Below are positions 1 through 8,288 of a stretch of 64,000 nucleotides of DNA, one piece after another. Each line of letters opens with the position of its first letter. Position 1 is the stretch's first letter. The translations under genes were made by a program, and so were the position numbers. The notes under the pieces were generated by a model. The model did no database searches, was not told where the DNA came from, and saw only the letters and a list, made by a program, of their open reading frames with translations. The DNA is from an uncultured Bacteroidia bacterium (GTDB taxonomy: Bacteria > Bacteroidota > Bacteroidia > Bacteroidales > UBA932), in contig CACZZF010000015.1 in the NCBI GenBank assembly GCA_902785575.1, forward strand, positions 1 to 64,000, in the 5' to 3' direction.

Positions 1-228
1 GTCGCCGTCGCTGTTGACTGTGTGCATATGAAGATCGACCTTGAGCGTGGTGTAGCCGTCGATGTCGGGGAGGTCTATCTTGCGGGGGTTGAAGGCGCTG
101 GGAGAGCCATACTCCTTCTGCTTGATGTATTGGACATTCCACTCTGTTGGCTGGGCGGAGACGACATATCCGAGCAGTAGCGCGGATAGTGTCAGGAAAT
201 GTTTCAGGTTCATTATTTTGAGTGACAT
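1..228 (-). CDS. PHP-domain phosphoesterase, N-terminal part (runs off the window)
   Basis: Only the first 76 codons are inside the window; the frame stays open to base 1. The protein starts with a Sec signal peptide (hydrophobic stretch ending in GYVVSAQ). Its last visible residues are KVDLHMHTVNSDGD, which matches motif I of the PHP metal-dependent phosphoesterase fold (the HxH of DLHMHT). PHP proteins include histidinol phosphatase, polymerase exonuclease domains and many uncharacterised secreted hydrolases; the signal peptide points to a periplasmic phosphoesterase. An alternative ATG lies at 213, in frame and five codons downstream. Substrate cannot be judged from this fragment. Confidence 0.8.
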   Translation of the reverse strand, partial: MSLKIMNLKHFLTLSALLLGYVVSAQPTEWNVQYIKQKEYGSPSAFNPRKIDLPDIDGYTTLKVDLHMHTVNSDGD

Positions 229-250
229 ATTAATTACTGTTTATCTTTGC

Positions 251-258
251 AAATATAG
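251..258 (-). promoter_or_regulatory. Bacteroidota -7 promoter box for the PHP gene
   Basis: On the minus strand the sequence reads TATATTTG, an exact match to the Bacteroidota -7 consensus TAnnTTTG, 22 bases before the ATG at 228. Seen directly; promoter use is inferred. The rest of the 229-494 gap is AT-rich and shows no gene I can support. Confidence 0.6.
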
Positions 259-494
259 CATTTATCGACTTATAGCCAATGAAGGGAATGACAGATTCCG
301 GGGTATGGCGTCGGGATGGGCAATTCGTTCTACAAGTCCTCAGAACTCATAGATTTTCAACGATTGAATATTCTGCATCGGCAAGCAGGTTTTTGTACAG
401 AAAATCAAGTTATTCTTGATTATTTGTTCTTATTATTTCTATCTTGCGGTGTAATGGATTTTATAGTCATATTTGGCCGATCAAATGATAATCA

Positions 495-1232
495 ATGAAT
501 AATGATATGAAATTTTGTCAGAGTTGCGGAATGCCGCTAACAGAAGATGTACTCGGCACTAATGCCGACGGCAGTAAGAATGAAGATTACTGCATGTTTT
601 GCTACAGGGATGGAAAATTCTTGCAGGACTGCACGATGGAAGAGATGATCGAACATTGCGCGCGATTTGTCGGTGCCGTAAACGAGGGGCTGGAGAAACC
701 CATCACCAAAGAGGAGTATATCGGCCAGATGAAAACGTATTTTCCCCAGTTGAAGCGTTGGCGCAAAACGTTGGATGTCTGCAACGATGAAGTCACGAAT
801 GTCAACCCTGCTTTGGCAGGCGTCAAAGAACTCATTGCCCGGATGGCCGACAAACAGCCCATCGCTTACATCTCATCAGTCGACCAGGACGGTTTCCCCT
901 GGACCAAGGCTATGTTGAAGCCACGTAAGCGTGAGGGTATCAAAACCTTCTACTTTACGACCAACACCTTCTCAATACGTGTGGCTCAATACAAGGCTAA
1001 CCCTAAGGCTTGCGTCTATTTTTGCGATGCCAGAGGATTTAAGGGCATGATGCTCAGAGGTACGATGGAGGTGCTGACCGATGCCGCTTCGAAGGAAATG
1101 ATTTGGCGCAAGGGTGACACACAATACTATCCCGCCGGTGTAACTGATCCAAACTACTGCGTGTTGAAGTTCACAGCCACCGATGGCCGTTTCTACAGCG
1201 ACTTTTATCCCAGGAGCTTCGTAATTGAGTAA
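495..1232 (+). CDS. Zinc-ribbon domain fused to pyridoxamine 5'-phosphate oxidase-like domain
   Basis: The first ~90 residues form a small zinc-ribbon domain with two CxxC pairs (C8/C11 and C33/C36), followed by a helical stretch ending in PQLKRWRK. Residues ~100-245 look like the split-barrel FMN-binding PNPOx-like family found in general-stress and flavin-binding proteins (AYISSVDQDGFPWTKAMLKPR, then FYFTTNTFSIRVAQY). Such domains bind FMN or related cofactors; true pyridoxine oxidase activity is not implied. The zinc-ribbon half is about 80% identical by hand count to the stand-alone protein at 8289-8561. The start is ATG at 495; an in-frame ATG at 507 aligns with the internal ATG of the paralogue. 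Confidence 0.85.
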   Translation: MNNDMKFCQSCGMPLTEDVLGTNADGSKNEDYCMFCYRDGKFLQDCTMEEMIEHCARFVGAVNEGLEKPITKEEYIGQMKTYFPQLKRWRKTLDVCNDEVTNVNPALAGVKELIARMADKQPIAYISSVDQDGFPWTKAMLKPRKREGIKTFYFTTNTFSIRVAQYKANPKACVYFCDARGFKGMMLRGTMEVLTDAASKEMIWRKGDTQYYPAGVTDPNYCVLKFTATDGRFYSDFYPRSFVIE

Positions 1233-1246
1233 TAAGCAAATCGCAA

Positions 1247-1519
1247 TTAATCGAACAAACTGAGCTCCTTCGACAGGAAAGATTCCTGCTTCAGCGGCTT
1301 GACGGTATCGGTCGGCAGCAAATGTCCCAGCAGCAGCGGAGATTTCGGATCGTGGGTGAGATAATTCTGGAGAGCCTTTGCGTGGTCTTTGTTGGCATAG
1401 CAGTAGCGGCAACCGTTGGGGCAGGTCTGGAGATACAGGCCGTATTGCCGGGCAATGGCGCCCATCCCTTGGGCTAATGTCAGTTTATCTTGCTCCAACA
1501 CAGGCATCAACTCCGGCAT
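1247..1519 (-). pseudogene. DUF1848 family remnant (internal deletion)
   Basis: This 90-codon frame ends with CPNGCRYCYAN followed by SPLLLGHL and a tail ending ELSLFD, the typical C-terminus of DUF1848 proteins, which are normally around 300 residues. Just before the cysteine cluster it carries AIARQYGLYLQTC, which in full-length members lies well upstream, where it is followed by a stretch that is missing here. The join falls at a Thr-Cys that would occur at both ends of the lost segment. Most of the N-terminal half is also absent. I read it as an internally deleted, probably inactive copy; a functional mini-protein cannot be excluded. The start is ATG at 1519. Confidence 0.7.
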
Positions 1520-1583
1520 ATGCAAACTATCACTGGGGCCCTCATGTTGGTTTATGCCGGCTGTTCTTATCGAAGATTATTCG

Positions 1584-1591
1584 TACCTTTA
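1584..1591 (+). promoter_or_regulatory. Possible -7 box for the DUF2200 gene
   Basis: TACCTTTA lies 44 bases before the ATG at 1636 and differs from TAnnTTTG only in the last base. It is the best candidate in this gap; promoter use is inferred. Confidence 0.35.
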
Positions 1592-1635
1592 CACCCGAAG
1601 GTACTTCTGAATAACAATGCGCAACCGTCATAAAT

Positions 1636-1986
1636 ATGGATGTCTTTGAGATGAAATTTTCGAAAGTCTTTCCTCTTCTGATTGCCAAGGTGCGGCGGAA
1701 GGGACGGACGGAAGACGAGGTCTTCGCGGTTACCGAATGGCTCACCGGCTATTCAAAAGAAGAATTAGTCTCTCTTCTGGATAGCGATTCATCCTACGGT
1801 GCCTTCCTGGACGGAGCGCCTCGGATGAATCCCGCTCGGTTCAATATCAAGGGCAGAATTTGTGGTATCCGGGTGGAAGAGATTGAGGATCCCAGGATGC
1901 GTGACCTCCGCATCCTTGACAAGCTGGTCGATGACCTGGCTAAGGGAAAGCCCTGGCAGCCTTCATTATACGACCGCACGGATTAG
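1636..1986 (+). CDS. DUF2200 family protein
   Basis: A 116-residue protein covering nearly the whole DUF2200 family. Recognisable blocks are KVRRKGRTEDEV, the WLTGYSKEEL segment, the APRMNP segment, the GRICGIRVEEIEDPRMRDLR block and LDKLVDDLAKGKP near the C-terminus. The function of the family is unknown; members are small cytosolic proteins without membrane segments. The N-terminus is a few residues shorter than many relatives but contains the conserved MKFSKVFPL region. The gene stands alone between the DUF1848 remnant (opposite strand) and the greA-like gene, with its own promoter-like box. Confidence 0.85.
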   Translation: MDVFEMKFSKVFPLLIAKVRRKGRTEDEVFAVTEWLTGYSKEELVSLLDSDSSYGAFLDGAPRMNPARFNIKGRICGIRVEEIEDPRMRDLRILDKLVDDLAKGKPWQPSLYDRTD

Positions 1987-2068
1987 TACTGCCTGGTGCT
2001 TTTGCCTAACAAATACGGCATTAACCGCACGGATTAACAATGCTCAGTGCGGTCAAGCGAAAAATGAG

Positions 2069-2076
2069 TATATTTG
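2069..2076 (+). promoter_or_regulatory. -7 box almost touching the start codon of the GreA-like gene
   Basis: TATATTTG matches TAnnTTTG exactly and ends only 4 bases before the ATG at 2081. If used, transcription would begin at or beside the start codon, giving a leaderless mRNA. Confidence 0.55.
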
Positions 2077-2080
2077 AGCC

Positions 2081-2548
2081 ATGGAATACCTTTCAAAGCA
2101 AAGATACGACGAGATTACGGCTGAGTTGAAGCATCTTATCAACGTGGTTTACCCCAAGGTGGTAGACGACCTCGCTGAGGCAAGCGCTCAAGGGGACCGA
2201 AGCGATAATGCGGGATACCGCGAAGCCAGAAGGAAGCAGGCGAAGACCATCAGCCGTATCCGTTATCTGCAGAGGATCCTGGAATATTCACGCGTGATAG
2301 ACCCCGACAATCTTCCAAAAGACAGGGTTTGCCTTCTTAGCCGTGTCGAATTCACGAACCTCTCGACAAATATCCGCATGAGATTCGAGATAGTCAGCCC
2401 ACACGAGATGAACCTCGAGACCGGCAAGATTTCGCTGAAATCCCCGATCGGCGCCGCCCTGATGGGCAAGAAGGTCGGAGATATCGTAGAGGCCCAGGTC
2501 CCCGCCGGAACCCTTCGCCTGAGAATCGAAAGCATCAACGATTATTAA
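2081..2548 (+). CDS. greA: GreA/GreB-family transcription elongation factor
   Basis: The protein has 155 residues, the normal GreA length. Residues 1-75 form the predicted N-terminal coiled-coil that enters the RNA polymerase secondary channel; the C-terminal half (~80-155) has the FKBP-like domain with SPIGAALMGKKVGDIVEAQVPAG, a strong family signature. Gre factors stimulate RNA cleavage in backtracked polymerase. The acidic pair at the coiled-coil tip is present but reads GDRSDN (D39 and D42), where E. coli GreA has Asp41/Glu44, so the second acid is Asp. A role in rescuing stalled polymerase follows from the family. The gene is close to the GH97 gene (10-base gap), but co-transcription probably has no functional meaning. 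A GreB-like paralogue role is possible. Confidence 0.88.
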   Translation: MEYLSKQRYDEITAELKHLINVVYPKVVDDLAEASAQGDRSDNAGYREARRKQAKTISRIRYLQRILEYSRVIDPDNLPKDRVCLLSRVEFTNLSTNIRMRFEIVSPHEMNLETGKISLKSPIGAALMGKKVGDIVEAQVPAGTLRLRIESINDY

Positions 2549-2558
2549 CCAATCAAAT

Positions 2559-4580
2559 ATGAGAAAAAGATCATTCTTGGGGATGTCAATCGCCGCGACG
2601 GTTTTGTTGTCAATCCTCTCGGCATGCTCAACATCCGTTGTCTCTGTCCCTTCTCCAGACCTGCATTTGCTCATCAGACTCTCCGAAGAATCCGGGCAAC
2701 TGCTTTTATCAATTGATTATAAAGGCGAAAGGCTTATCTCCCCTTCCCCTGTCGGGATAGAGTTTGAGGAAGGCTCTTTCGGTGCTGGAATAAAGATGAA
2801 GCTTGGTAAGCTGGAACGTGTCACGGATGATTATGACATGCCTGTAGGCAAGGCCAGCCATATTCACAGCGTCTCAAACCAGCGTGTTGTTTCTCTGACC
2901 TCGCCAGACGGGCGAAAGGTGGACATTTGCCTGAGGGCCTTCAATGACGGCGTCGCATTCCGCTACCTTTTCCCGGAGCAGGAAGGTGTTGATAGTCTGC
3001 GTATTCGAAGCGAGCTGATGGAGCTTCACCCGACAGGCGATCCTGTTCTCAAAGCCATGTATCTACCTGGTTTGGTCTGTTCTCACGAATCACCCTACAC
3101 CACGCTCCGTCTTAGCGAGCATAATGAAGGGAAAACCGCAGATATGCCCGTGCTGCTTTCCTACGACAGTGGCGCTTTCCTCGCCCTCACAGAGGCGATG
3201 GTGGTTGACTTCGCCGGAATGCGTGTGACTGCCGAAAACGGAACTTTAAAAGGTGTTCTTACTCCACGAATGGACAAGCCCGAGTACAGCGTCTTGGCTG
3301 ACCTCCCCCACAGGTCACCCTGGAGGGTGTTCCTTGTCTCTGACCGGGCCGGAGCGCTGATGGAGTCGACTATTCTTACCACTTTATGCGACCCTTGCGA
3401 GGAGGCCGATCTGTCTTGGATTAAGCCAGGCAAAGCGACCTGGCCGTGGTGGAACGGCTATCAGTCTTCCCCCGAGGCGAAAAAAGGCGACCTCCAGACC
3501 GTCAATTACAATATCAGCAAGGAATATATTGACTTCTGCGTCGCTAACGGTATTGAATACCACTCCATCTCCGGAATCCTCAATTCAAATGGATCCGAGG
3601 TCGTCTGGTATGCGAAAGTGGACAGGGTGCCAGGCGCTCCCGGAGATGAAGACTGCCCGACAGAAACCTACCCCGGTTTCGATATCAAGCCTATCTGCGA
3701 TTATGCCAAACAAAATGGCGTTGACATGCGTGTCTGGGTCCACTGGGAGGCGCTCGCGAATGACATCGAGGGCTCTTTCAAGAAGTTCCAGGAGTTAGGC
3801 ATCAAGGGTATGATGGTAGACTTCATGGACCGTGACGACCAGGAGATGATCGAATACCAGAAACGAGTGCTGGAACTGGCGATGAAGTACCATCTGCATA
3901 TTCAGTTCCACGGTGCCAGCAAACCCTCTGGACTGCAAAGGACATATCCTTGCGAGTTCACAAGAGAGAATACCCTCAATTACGAGGTCTACAAGTGGGA
4001 CTATTCCCGCCAGATGGGAGCCGACCACGACTTGAATATGCCGTTCACTCGTTGCCTGGCCGGTCCTGCGGACTACCATCTGGGAGGCTTCCTGTCGCTG
4101 CCGTATGACGATTACAAGGTTGAGCCTCTCCATCCTTACGTCACCAGCACACGCTGCCATATGCTCGCCATGTACGTGACATTGGAGAGCAGTTTGCACC
4201 TGGTCTCAGACGCCCCCGCCAACTACGAGAACCAGCCTGGGTTCGAGTTCATCAAAGAGGTCCCCACGGTTTGGGATGAGACCATTGTCCCGCAGGCAAA
4301 GCTCGATGAATATGTGGTCACTGCCCGCCGTAAAGGTGACAAATGGTTTGTTGGAGCCATCGGAAATCACTCAGCGAGAGATATTTCCCTCCCTCTTGAC
4401 TTCCTTGGGGACGGTAAATACACAATGGAGCTATTCACCGATGCCGAAGACACCGACACGGATCCCAACCATCTGGAGAAGAAAGTGCTCAAGGTCAAGA
4501 ATATCGACACCATCGATGTCCATCTCGGAGCCTCCGGAGGATTCGCCGCTATATTGAGGCCTGATTCATCACTTAAATAA
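2559..4580 (+). CDS. Glycoside hydrolase family 97 lipoprotein, retaining (alpha-galactosidase-like) type
   Basis: A 673-residue protein with a lipoprotein signal (SILSACS). It has the three GH97 parts: N-terminal beta-sandwich (~30-290), (beta/alpha)8 barrel (~300-570) and a C-terminal beta domain. In the barrel, GIKGMMVDFMDRDDQ places Asp421 where retaining GH97 enzymes carry their nucleophile; the inverting SusB-type alpha-glucosidases have no Asp there. The segment EFTRENTLNYE with Glu470 is the likely acid/base region. It is therefore predicted to be a periplasmic or surface exo-glycosidase acting on alpha-galactosides or related sugars. No SusC/SusD pair is beside it, so it is not in a classical polysaccharide utilisation locus here. 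The 3' end overlaps the convergent methyltransferase gene by 12 bases. Confidence 0.9.
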   Translation: MRKRSFLGMSIAATVLLSILSACSTSVVSVPSPDLHLLIRLSEESGQLLLSIDYKGERLISPSPVGIEFEEGSFGAGIKMKLGKLERVTDDYDMPVGKASHIHSVSNQRVVSLTSPDGRKVDICLRAFNDGVAFRYLFPEQEGVDSLRIRSELMELHPTGDPVLKAMYLPGLVCSHESPYTTLRLSEHNEGKTADMPVLLSYDSGAFLALTEAMVVDFAGMRVTAENGTLKGVLTPRMDKPEYSVLADLPHRSPWRVFLVSDRAGALMESTILTTLCDPCEEADLSWIKPGKATWPWWNGYQSSPEAKKGDLQTVNYNISKEYIDFCVANGIEYHSISGILNSNGSEVVWYAKVDRVPGAPGDEDCPTETYPGFDIKPICDYAKQNGVDMRVWVHWEALANDIEGSFKKFQELGIKGMMVDFMDRDDQEMIEYQKRVLELAMKYHLHIQFHGASKPSGLQRTYPCEFTRENTLNYEVYKWDYSRQMGADHDLNMPFTRCLAGPADYHLGGFLSLPYDDYKVEPLHPYVTSTRCHMLAMYVTLESSLHLVSDAPANYENQPGFEFIKEVPTVWDETIVPQAKLDEYVVTARRKGDKWFVGAIGNHSARDISLPLDFLGDGKYTMELFTDAEDTDTDPNHLEKKVLKVKNIDTIDVHLGASGGFAAILRPDSSLK

Positions 4581-5048
4581 ATACCGTGGAACTGATTGTT
4601 TATAAGCGCGATACTCATCGCCAAAATCAGCCTCCAAGCGTTTCTCCTCGGATCTGACCTGCAAGGTTAGAAGTACTACCTCAATAGCAAAAACCGCCAG
4701 CGGCCACCAGCTTTGCAGCCATAGCAGAACGCCAAGGTCGTAGATATAAACTCCGACCAGCATTGGGTTGCGGGTATACTTATATGGGCCATCCGTCATC
4801 AGATGTTTGGTGCGAGGTGCCAATTCATGGTTATAGGCATCAAAGGGATTGCCCTCCCCCACTTTCTTCATGTGGACGATGGACCAAATGCTGAGCGACA
4901 GTCCGATAATCATTAAGGCAACAGCTAAAACGGCCCACGGAAGCGACGGCACCCAAGGGAATGGCCGCCCCGAAACAAACCACATCAATGCGGGAATCCC
5001 GGCCACAAATACCAGGAAACCAAGAATATAACCGAAAGAATTCCTCAT
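4569..5048 (-). CDS. Isoprenylcysteine carboxyl methyltransferase-like membrane protein
   Basis: A 159-residue integral membrane protein with four or five hydrophobic segments. It has the ICMT/PEMT family signature GPYKYTRNPM (87-96) and the C-terminal SAM-site block with EEKRLEADFGDEYRAYKQ ending in VPR. Family members methylate carboxyl groups of prenylated cysteines in eukaryotes; bacterial members have mostly unknown lipid or small-molecule substrates. It overlaps the upstream esterase gene by four bases (ATGA arrangement), so the two are almost certainly co-transcribed. Substrate is unknown. Confidence 0.85.
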   Translation of the reverse strand: MRNSFGYILGFLVFVAGIPALMWFVSGRPFPWVPSLPWAVLAVALMIIGLSLSIWSIVHMKKVGEGNPFDAYNHELAPRTKHLMTDGPYKYTRNPMLVGVYIYDLGVLLWLQSWWPLAVFAIEVVLLTLQVRSEEKRLEADFGDEYRAYKQSVPRYLFK

Positions 5049-6742
5049 TGGTAGCGAAGCTCTTTTGTTTCAGTGTCTCGTGAATAATGACGGAAGAAGT
5101 CCCAGATAAGACGGGCGGCGGGCTTGAAATTCCAATGCCCGTAGTTATTGATGACCATAAGACGGATCATCGGCTTTTCACCCTTGTAAAGCTGACCGAA
5201 CTCGATTGTAATGTCTTCGCTCTTGCCGGTATGGATGAGCTTTCTATCCTGTAACGCTATTCCAAAGGTGGGATCCACGTTGAAATCCAGATCCCCGGTC
5301 ACGGGCATTCCGTTGATGGTCTCATAGATTCGCCAGACATTTAGATAGGGGTTGCCTTTCCAGTTGTCCTTATTGAAGAAACGGATCGTGTCATCGTGAG
5401 TGCCAACTACTGAACAATAAGCGACTTCCACGTGTCCTCTCTTCTGAATAGCCTCGTTCATCAGCGGCTCGCTGCCGTAGGCATAGTAACCAAGTCCATT
5501 ACCGGAGAAAATGCCTCCAGAATGGCCGGCGACCGCCGCGAAGAGATGGGATTTACGGACTCCAAGCATATTGCTCGTCATAGCTCCGGCCGACAGTCCT
5601 TCCGCATAAATCCTCGATCCATCAATCTGGGGATACTTCTGCCGCAGAACACTTATCACCGCCTCGATACCGTCTAGACCCATTGGAACGTAGCCGTTAC
5701 TCCCCTGCCACTCCATTTCAACAACCATAAAACCTTCTTCCGCCGCCAGCTCAGGGAAGCCTGACGTCTCACTCTGCGTGCGCGGGTCATTGCCATGGCC
5801 ATGGAGAAGCACGACTAGGGGAACCGTACCGGGAGCGGCATCCTGCGCCTGCTTGGGAATATACTCATACCAGAGATACTTGTCAGGATTCTCCGGTCTG
5901 GAAGGAGCATTCATATCTACCAGAGGATATTCGACCACATTCCGCTGAATTCCAAGTTTATCGAATACAGGAATTGAAACCAGCTCATAGTTTTTCACAC
6001 CCTCAGGATTATCGATCCCACGGCTCATATAAAATGTGTGGAAGAGATTGTTATACCGATAGTTGGCACTCAGGATCTGGTCCCAAGCCTCCGCGAATAG
6101 CGTCTCCAACGTGGCCTTTTTGTCAATGTTCACGACCACTTTTTGCAGGGGATCGTCAGGTGCCGTCGCACTCGCGGACTGGTAAGGTTTAGCTACCTTT
6201 GCCGCGTTCTTCCCACCAATGAATGCTGGCACTGGATGCTTGCAGACTTTACCTGGCTCACCGTCGATAGAGACGATCCCGGCAACGACGCCTGTCAGGT
6301 CTGTAGCGGCCAGTTGCCGATTCACGAAGGTTGCTCCTGAGCCAATCCCAATGACCTTGAGGTTTGTCGGGGATCCTCCCCTTCCTACCAACCGCATAAA
6401 GGAATCCAGATCTTGATCTTGCCATTTGTCCGAAGAAGGATTGACGACCATAATCCGTCCGCCATATTCCTTCACAATCCCAATAAGATTCAGTTTCTCA
6501 GTTAGTTCCAGCGCTTGTTCATTGTCTAGCCTGCCGTCAGGGAAGATATAGAATGCCGGTCCGAACCCTGCGCGGGAATGGATGTCACGTTCCGGCCGCA
6601 TGTTGTAATTTAGGACGGACGTGCCCTCTATAGCCGAAAACTCATTGACAGGGCCTTGAGGACGCATCCCGGGCTGGGCGGCGACTACTATTCCGAAAAA
6701 GGAGAATACCACTGACGCCAATAATCTATTCGTCTTAACCAT
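5045..6742 (-). CDS. Secreted PHB-depolymerase-type esterase
   Basis: A 565-residue protein with a Sec signal peptide (ending VVAAQ). The C-terminal half is an alpha/beta hydrolase of the poly(3-hydroxybutyrate) depolymerase/feruloyl esterase type: oxyanion block VLLHGHGND near 311-319, nucleophile elbow GLSAGAM with Ser384, and a His in NNYGHW close to the end. The N-terminal ~270 residues contain another elbow-like GIGSGA near 132-137 and a second Rossmann-like pattern, so the protein may be two related domains with only the second fully active. Likely substrates are esters on plant polysaccharides or polyesters; the exact one cannot be told. It overlaps the methyltransferase gene by four bases. 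Confidence 0.8.
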   Translation of the reverse strand: MVKTNRLLASVVFSFFGIVVAAQPGMRPQGPVNEFSAIEGTSVLNYNMRPERDIHSRAGFGPAFYIFPDGRLDNEQALELTEKLNLIGIVKEYGGRIMVVNPSSDKWQDQDLDSFMRLVGRGGSPTNLKVIGIGSGATFVNRQLAATDLTGVVAGIVSIDGEPGKVCKHPVPAFIGGKNAAKVAKPYQSASATAPDDPLQKVVVNIDKKATLETLFAEAWDQILSANYRYNNLFHTFYMSRGIDNPEGVKNYELVSIPVFDKLGIQRNVVEYPLVDMNAPSRPENPDKYLWYEYIPKQAQDAAPGTVPLVVLLHGHGNDPRTQSETSGFPELAAEEGFMVVEMEWQGSNGYVPMGLDGIEAVISVLRQKYPQIDGSRIYAEGLSAGAMTSNMLGVRKSHLFAAVAGHSGGIFSGNGLGYYAYGSEPLMNEAIQKRGHVEVAYCSVVGTHDDTIRFFNKDNWKGNPYLNVWRIYETINGMPVTGDLDFNVDPTFGIALQDRKLIHTGKSEDITIEFGQLYKGEKPMIRLMVINNYGHWNFKPAARLIWDFFRHYSRDTETKELRYQ

Positions 6743-6795
6743 ATGACATTGTTCTTTGTTTACAAAAAAAACACAAATAAAGCCTCCGCATCCGA

Positions 6796-7527
6796 TTAAT
6801 CCGGCTGCTGGCCATCATGGGCCTTCCACATACATTCTGTGATCTTCATGTCCGAAAAAACAGCCGTGAAGGAAGATTTCTCCGGCGAACAAGCGTATAT
6901 TCCGAAACTGATCTTGTCAGCTCCGCCATACATATGACAGATGCGCATCTGACTGAAATCAATCCCGTTAGTGGAGCATTCAATGCAAAAGTCATCTTCC
7001 CGGCGGGAGAAGCGGTACCACATGGTTTTCACATCGGCAGGTATGGCGGTGGTAGCCCAATCTGAGTATCCGTTATTGGTGGCCACACTACCCAGATGCT
7101 GGAACTCCTCATTCTCGTATTCCACAGAGCCCTTGAGCCAATTATCGCTATCCAAGTACATCACGACACCGCACTGGTCGAAGCGTTGATGGCTCTGAGT
7201 GAAATCAGTCTTTACGACAAAACTGAAAAACCGTTCTTTGGTCTGGATCTGGAATACCGGAGCGTTGTCATTGCGAAAATGATAATATGTACGCTGCCAA
7301 AGGTCTGTGTGCGGAGCTGTCGTGACTTTGAGCGTATCACCGTTGACAGTGTATCCAAGAGGTTCCCGGGTCCATTGGAACGCGGAAAGATCAATATGAC
7401 CGCCATTTGCCAACGCGGCCACAACGCTATCGGAGAAAACCTCGTTGGAAGACTCTTTAACCTTATTGCCGCATGATAAAACGAGCAGGCAGAAGTTAAT
7501 GATAATGAATACTTTGAATAACCTCAT
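6796..7527 (-). CDS. DUF1349 (concanavalin-like) lipoprotein
   Basis: I start the gene at the ATG at 7527, which gives a typical lipoprotein signal (FCLLVLSCGNK); an in-frame upstream start would put 17 polar residues before it. The mature protein is a DUF1349-type jelly-roll domain: ending blocks include FFSFVVKTDF, QCGVVMYLDSDNWLKGSVEYE and YRFSRREDDFCIECSTNG. DUF1349 proteins are structurally like laminin-G/concanavalin lectins and are thought to bind or cut carbohydrates, but function is not established. It sits four bases from the hydrolase gene at 7532, so the two likely share a transcript. Confidence 0.8.
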   Translation of the reverse strand: MRLFKVFIIINFCLLVLSCGNKVKESSNEVFSDSVVAALANGGHIDLSAFQWTREPLGYTVNGDTLKVTTAPHTDLWQRTYYHFRNDNAPVFQIQTKERFFSFVVKTDFTQSHQRFDQCGVVMYLDSDNWLKGSVEYENEEFQHLGSVATNNGYSDWATTAIPADVKTMWYRFSRREDDFCIECSTNGIDFSQMRICHMYGGADKISFGIYACSPEKSSFTAVFSDMKITECMWKAHDGQQPD

Positions 7528-7531
7528 AATA

Positions 7532-8266
7532 TTATACAAAACTAAGGATCCGGCGGGCAACTTCATCCGGATGGTCAACCAGGAACTGTCCGTGGTTCAT
7601 TTTAGGGAAAACCTCAATGCGCGCATCGAGGCATAGAGTCAACAGATGCTTGGCTTGAGGTTTCGCCACGAAGGCCTCCTTGGTTCCGTACCAATAATGG
7701 ATATCGGCACCGTGAATGGATTCCAATTTGTGGGTATAGACGTCCTTGTAGCCATCACGAACGGCCTTCCCTCTGCCGGACGGCCACACTTTCTTACACT
7801 CATCAAGCAACACATCAAAATAATGGGAATGGAATACCCACCTCCAGAAGCCAGTCCAGTGGTAGCATGTCCAGACATTCAGGCTCTGATAGTATCGTAG
7901 TGGATCGACACTCCATTTCGGCAGAGGCAACAACGGCGCGGCATCCATTATGGCGTGATCTATCACAAACTCATTCCGTTCCAAGATACGTGACAATATT
8001 TTCCCGCCAAGAGACAGACCGTAAGCGACATCCAAATGACCGTTCAAGTTCCTTTGGACGTATTGTATTATCTGCCCAGCCTGGTCATCAACTGAAGTAA
8101 ACGCCGAGGCCTCGCCAAGCAGGAATCCATCGATCCCAACGGAAATGATATGGAATCTGTCTTTCAGGAGATCTATTAAAGGATAGAATATCTCGTAAGA
8201 TACTCCAAGTCCAGGAATCAGAAGCAACGAAGGAGCTTCTTCTCTCCCATATACGGCAAAATCCAT
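7532..8266 (-). CDS. Alpha/beta hydrolase
   Basis: A 244-residue cytosolic alpha/beta hydrolase without signal peptide. The fold signatures are LLIPGLGVS (oxyanion region), nucleophile elbow GLSLGG with Ser85, and KMNHGQF near 224-230 carrying the likely catalytic His. The cap region is short and rich in Trp/Tyr (CYHWTGFWRWVFHSHYF), suggesting a hydrophobic pocket. Close to lipase/lysophospholipase-like members of the fold, but substrate is unknown. It is in a minus-strand run with the zinc-ribbon gene upstream (22-base gap) and the DUF1349 gene downstream. Confidence 0.75.
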   Translation of the reverse strand: MDFAVYGREEAPSLLLIPGLGVSYEIFYPLIDLLKDRFHIISVGIDGFLLGEASAFTSVDDQAGQIIQYVQRNLNGHLDVAYGLSLGGKILSRILERNEFVIDHAIMDAAPLLPLPKWSVDPLRYYQSLNVWTCYHWTGFWRWVFHSHYFDVLLDECKKVWPSGRGKAVRDGYKDVYTHKLESIHGADIHYWYGTKEAFVAKPQAKHLLTLCLDARIEVFPKMNHGQFLVDHPDEVARRILSFV

Positions 8267-8288
8267 AACCTCAACAGATAGAACTGAA

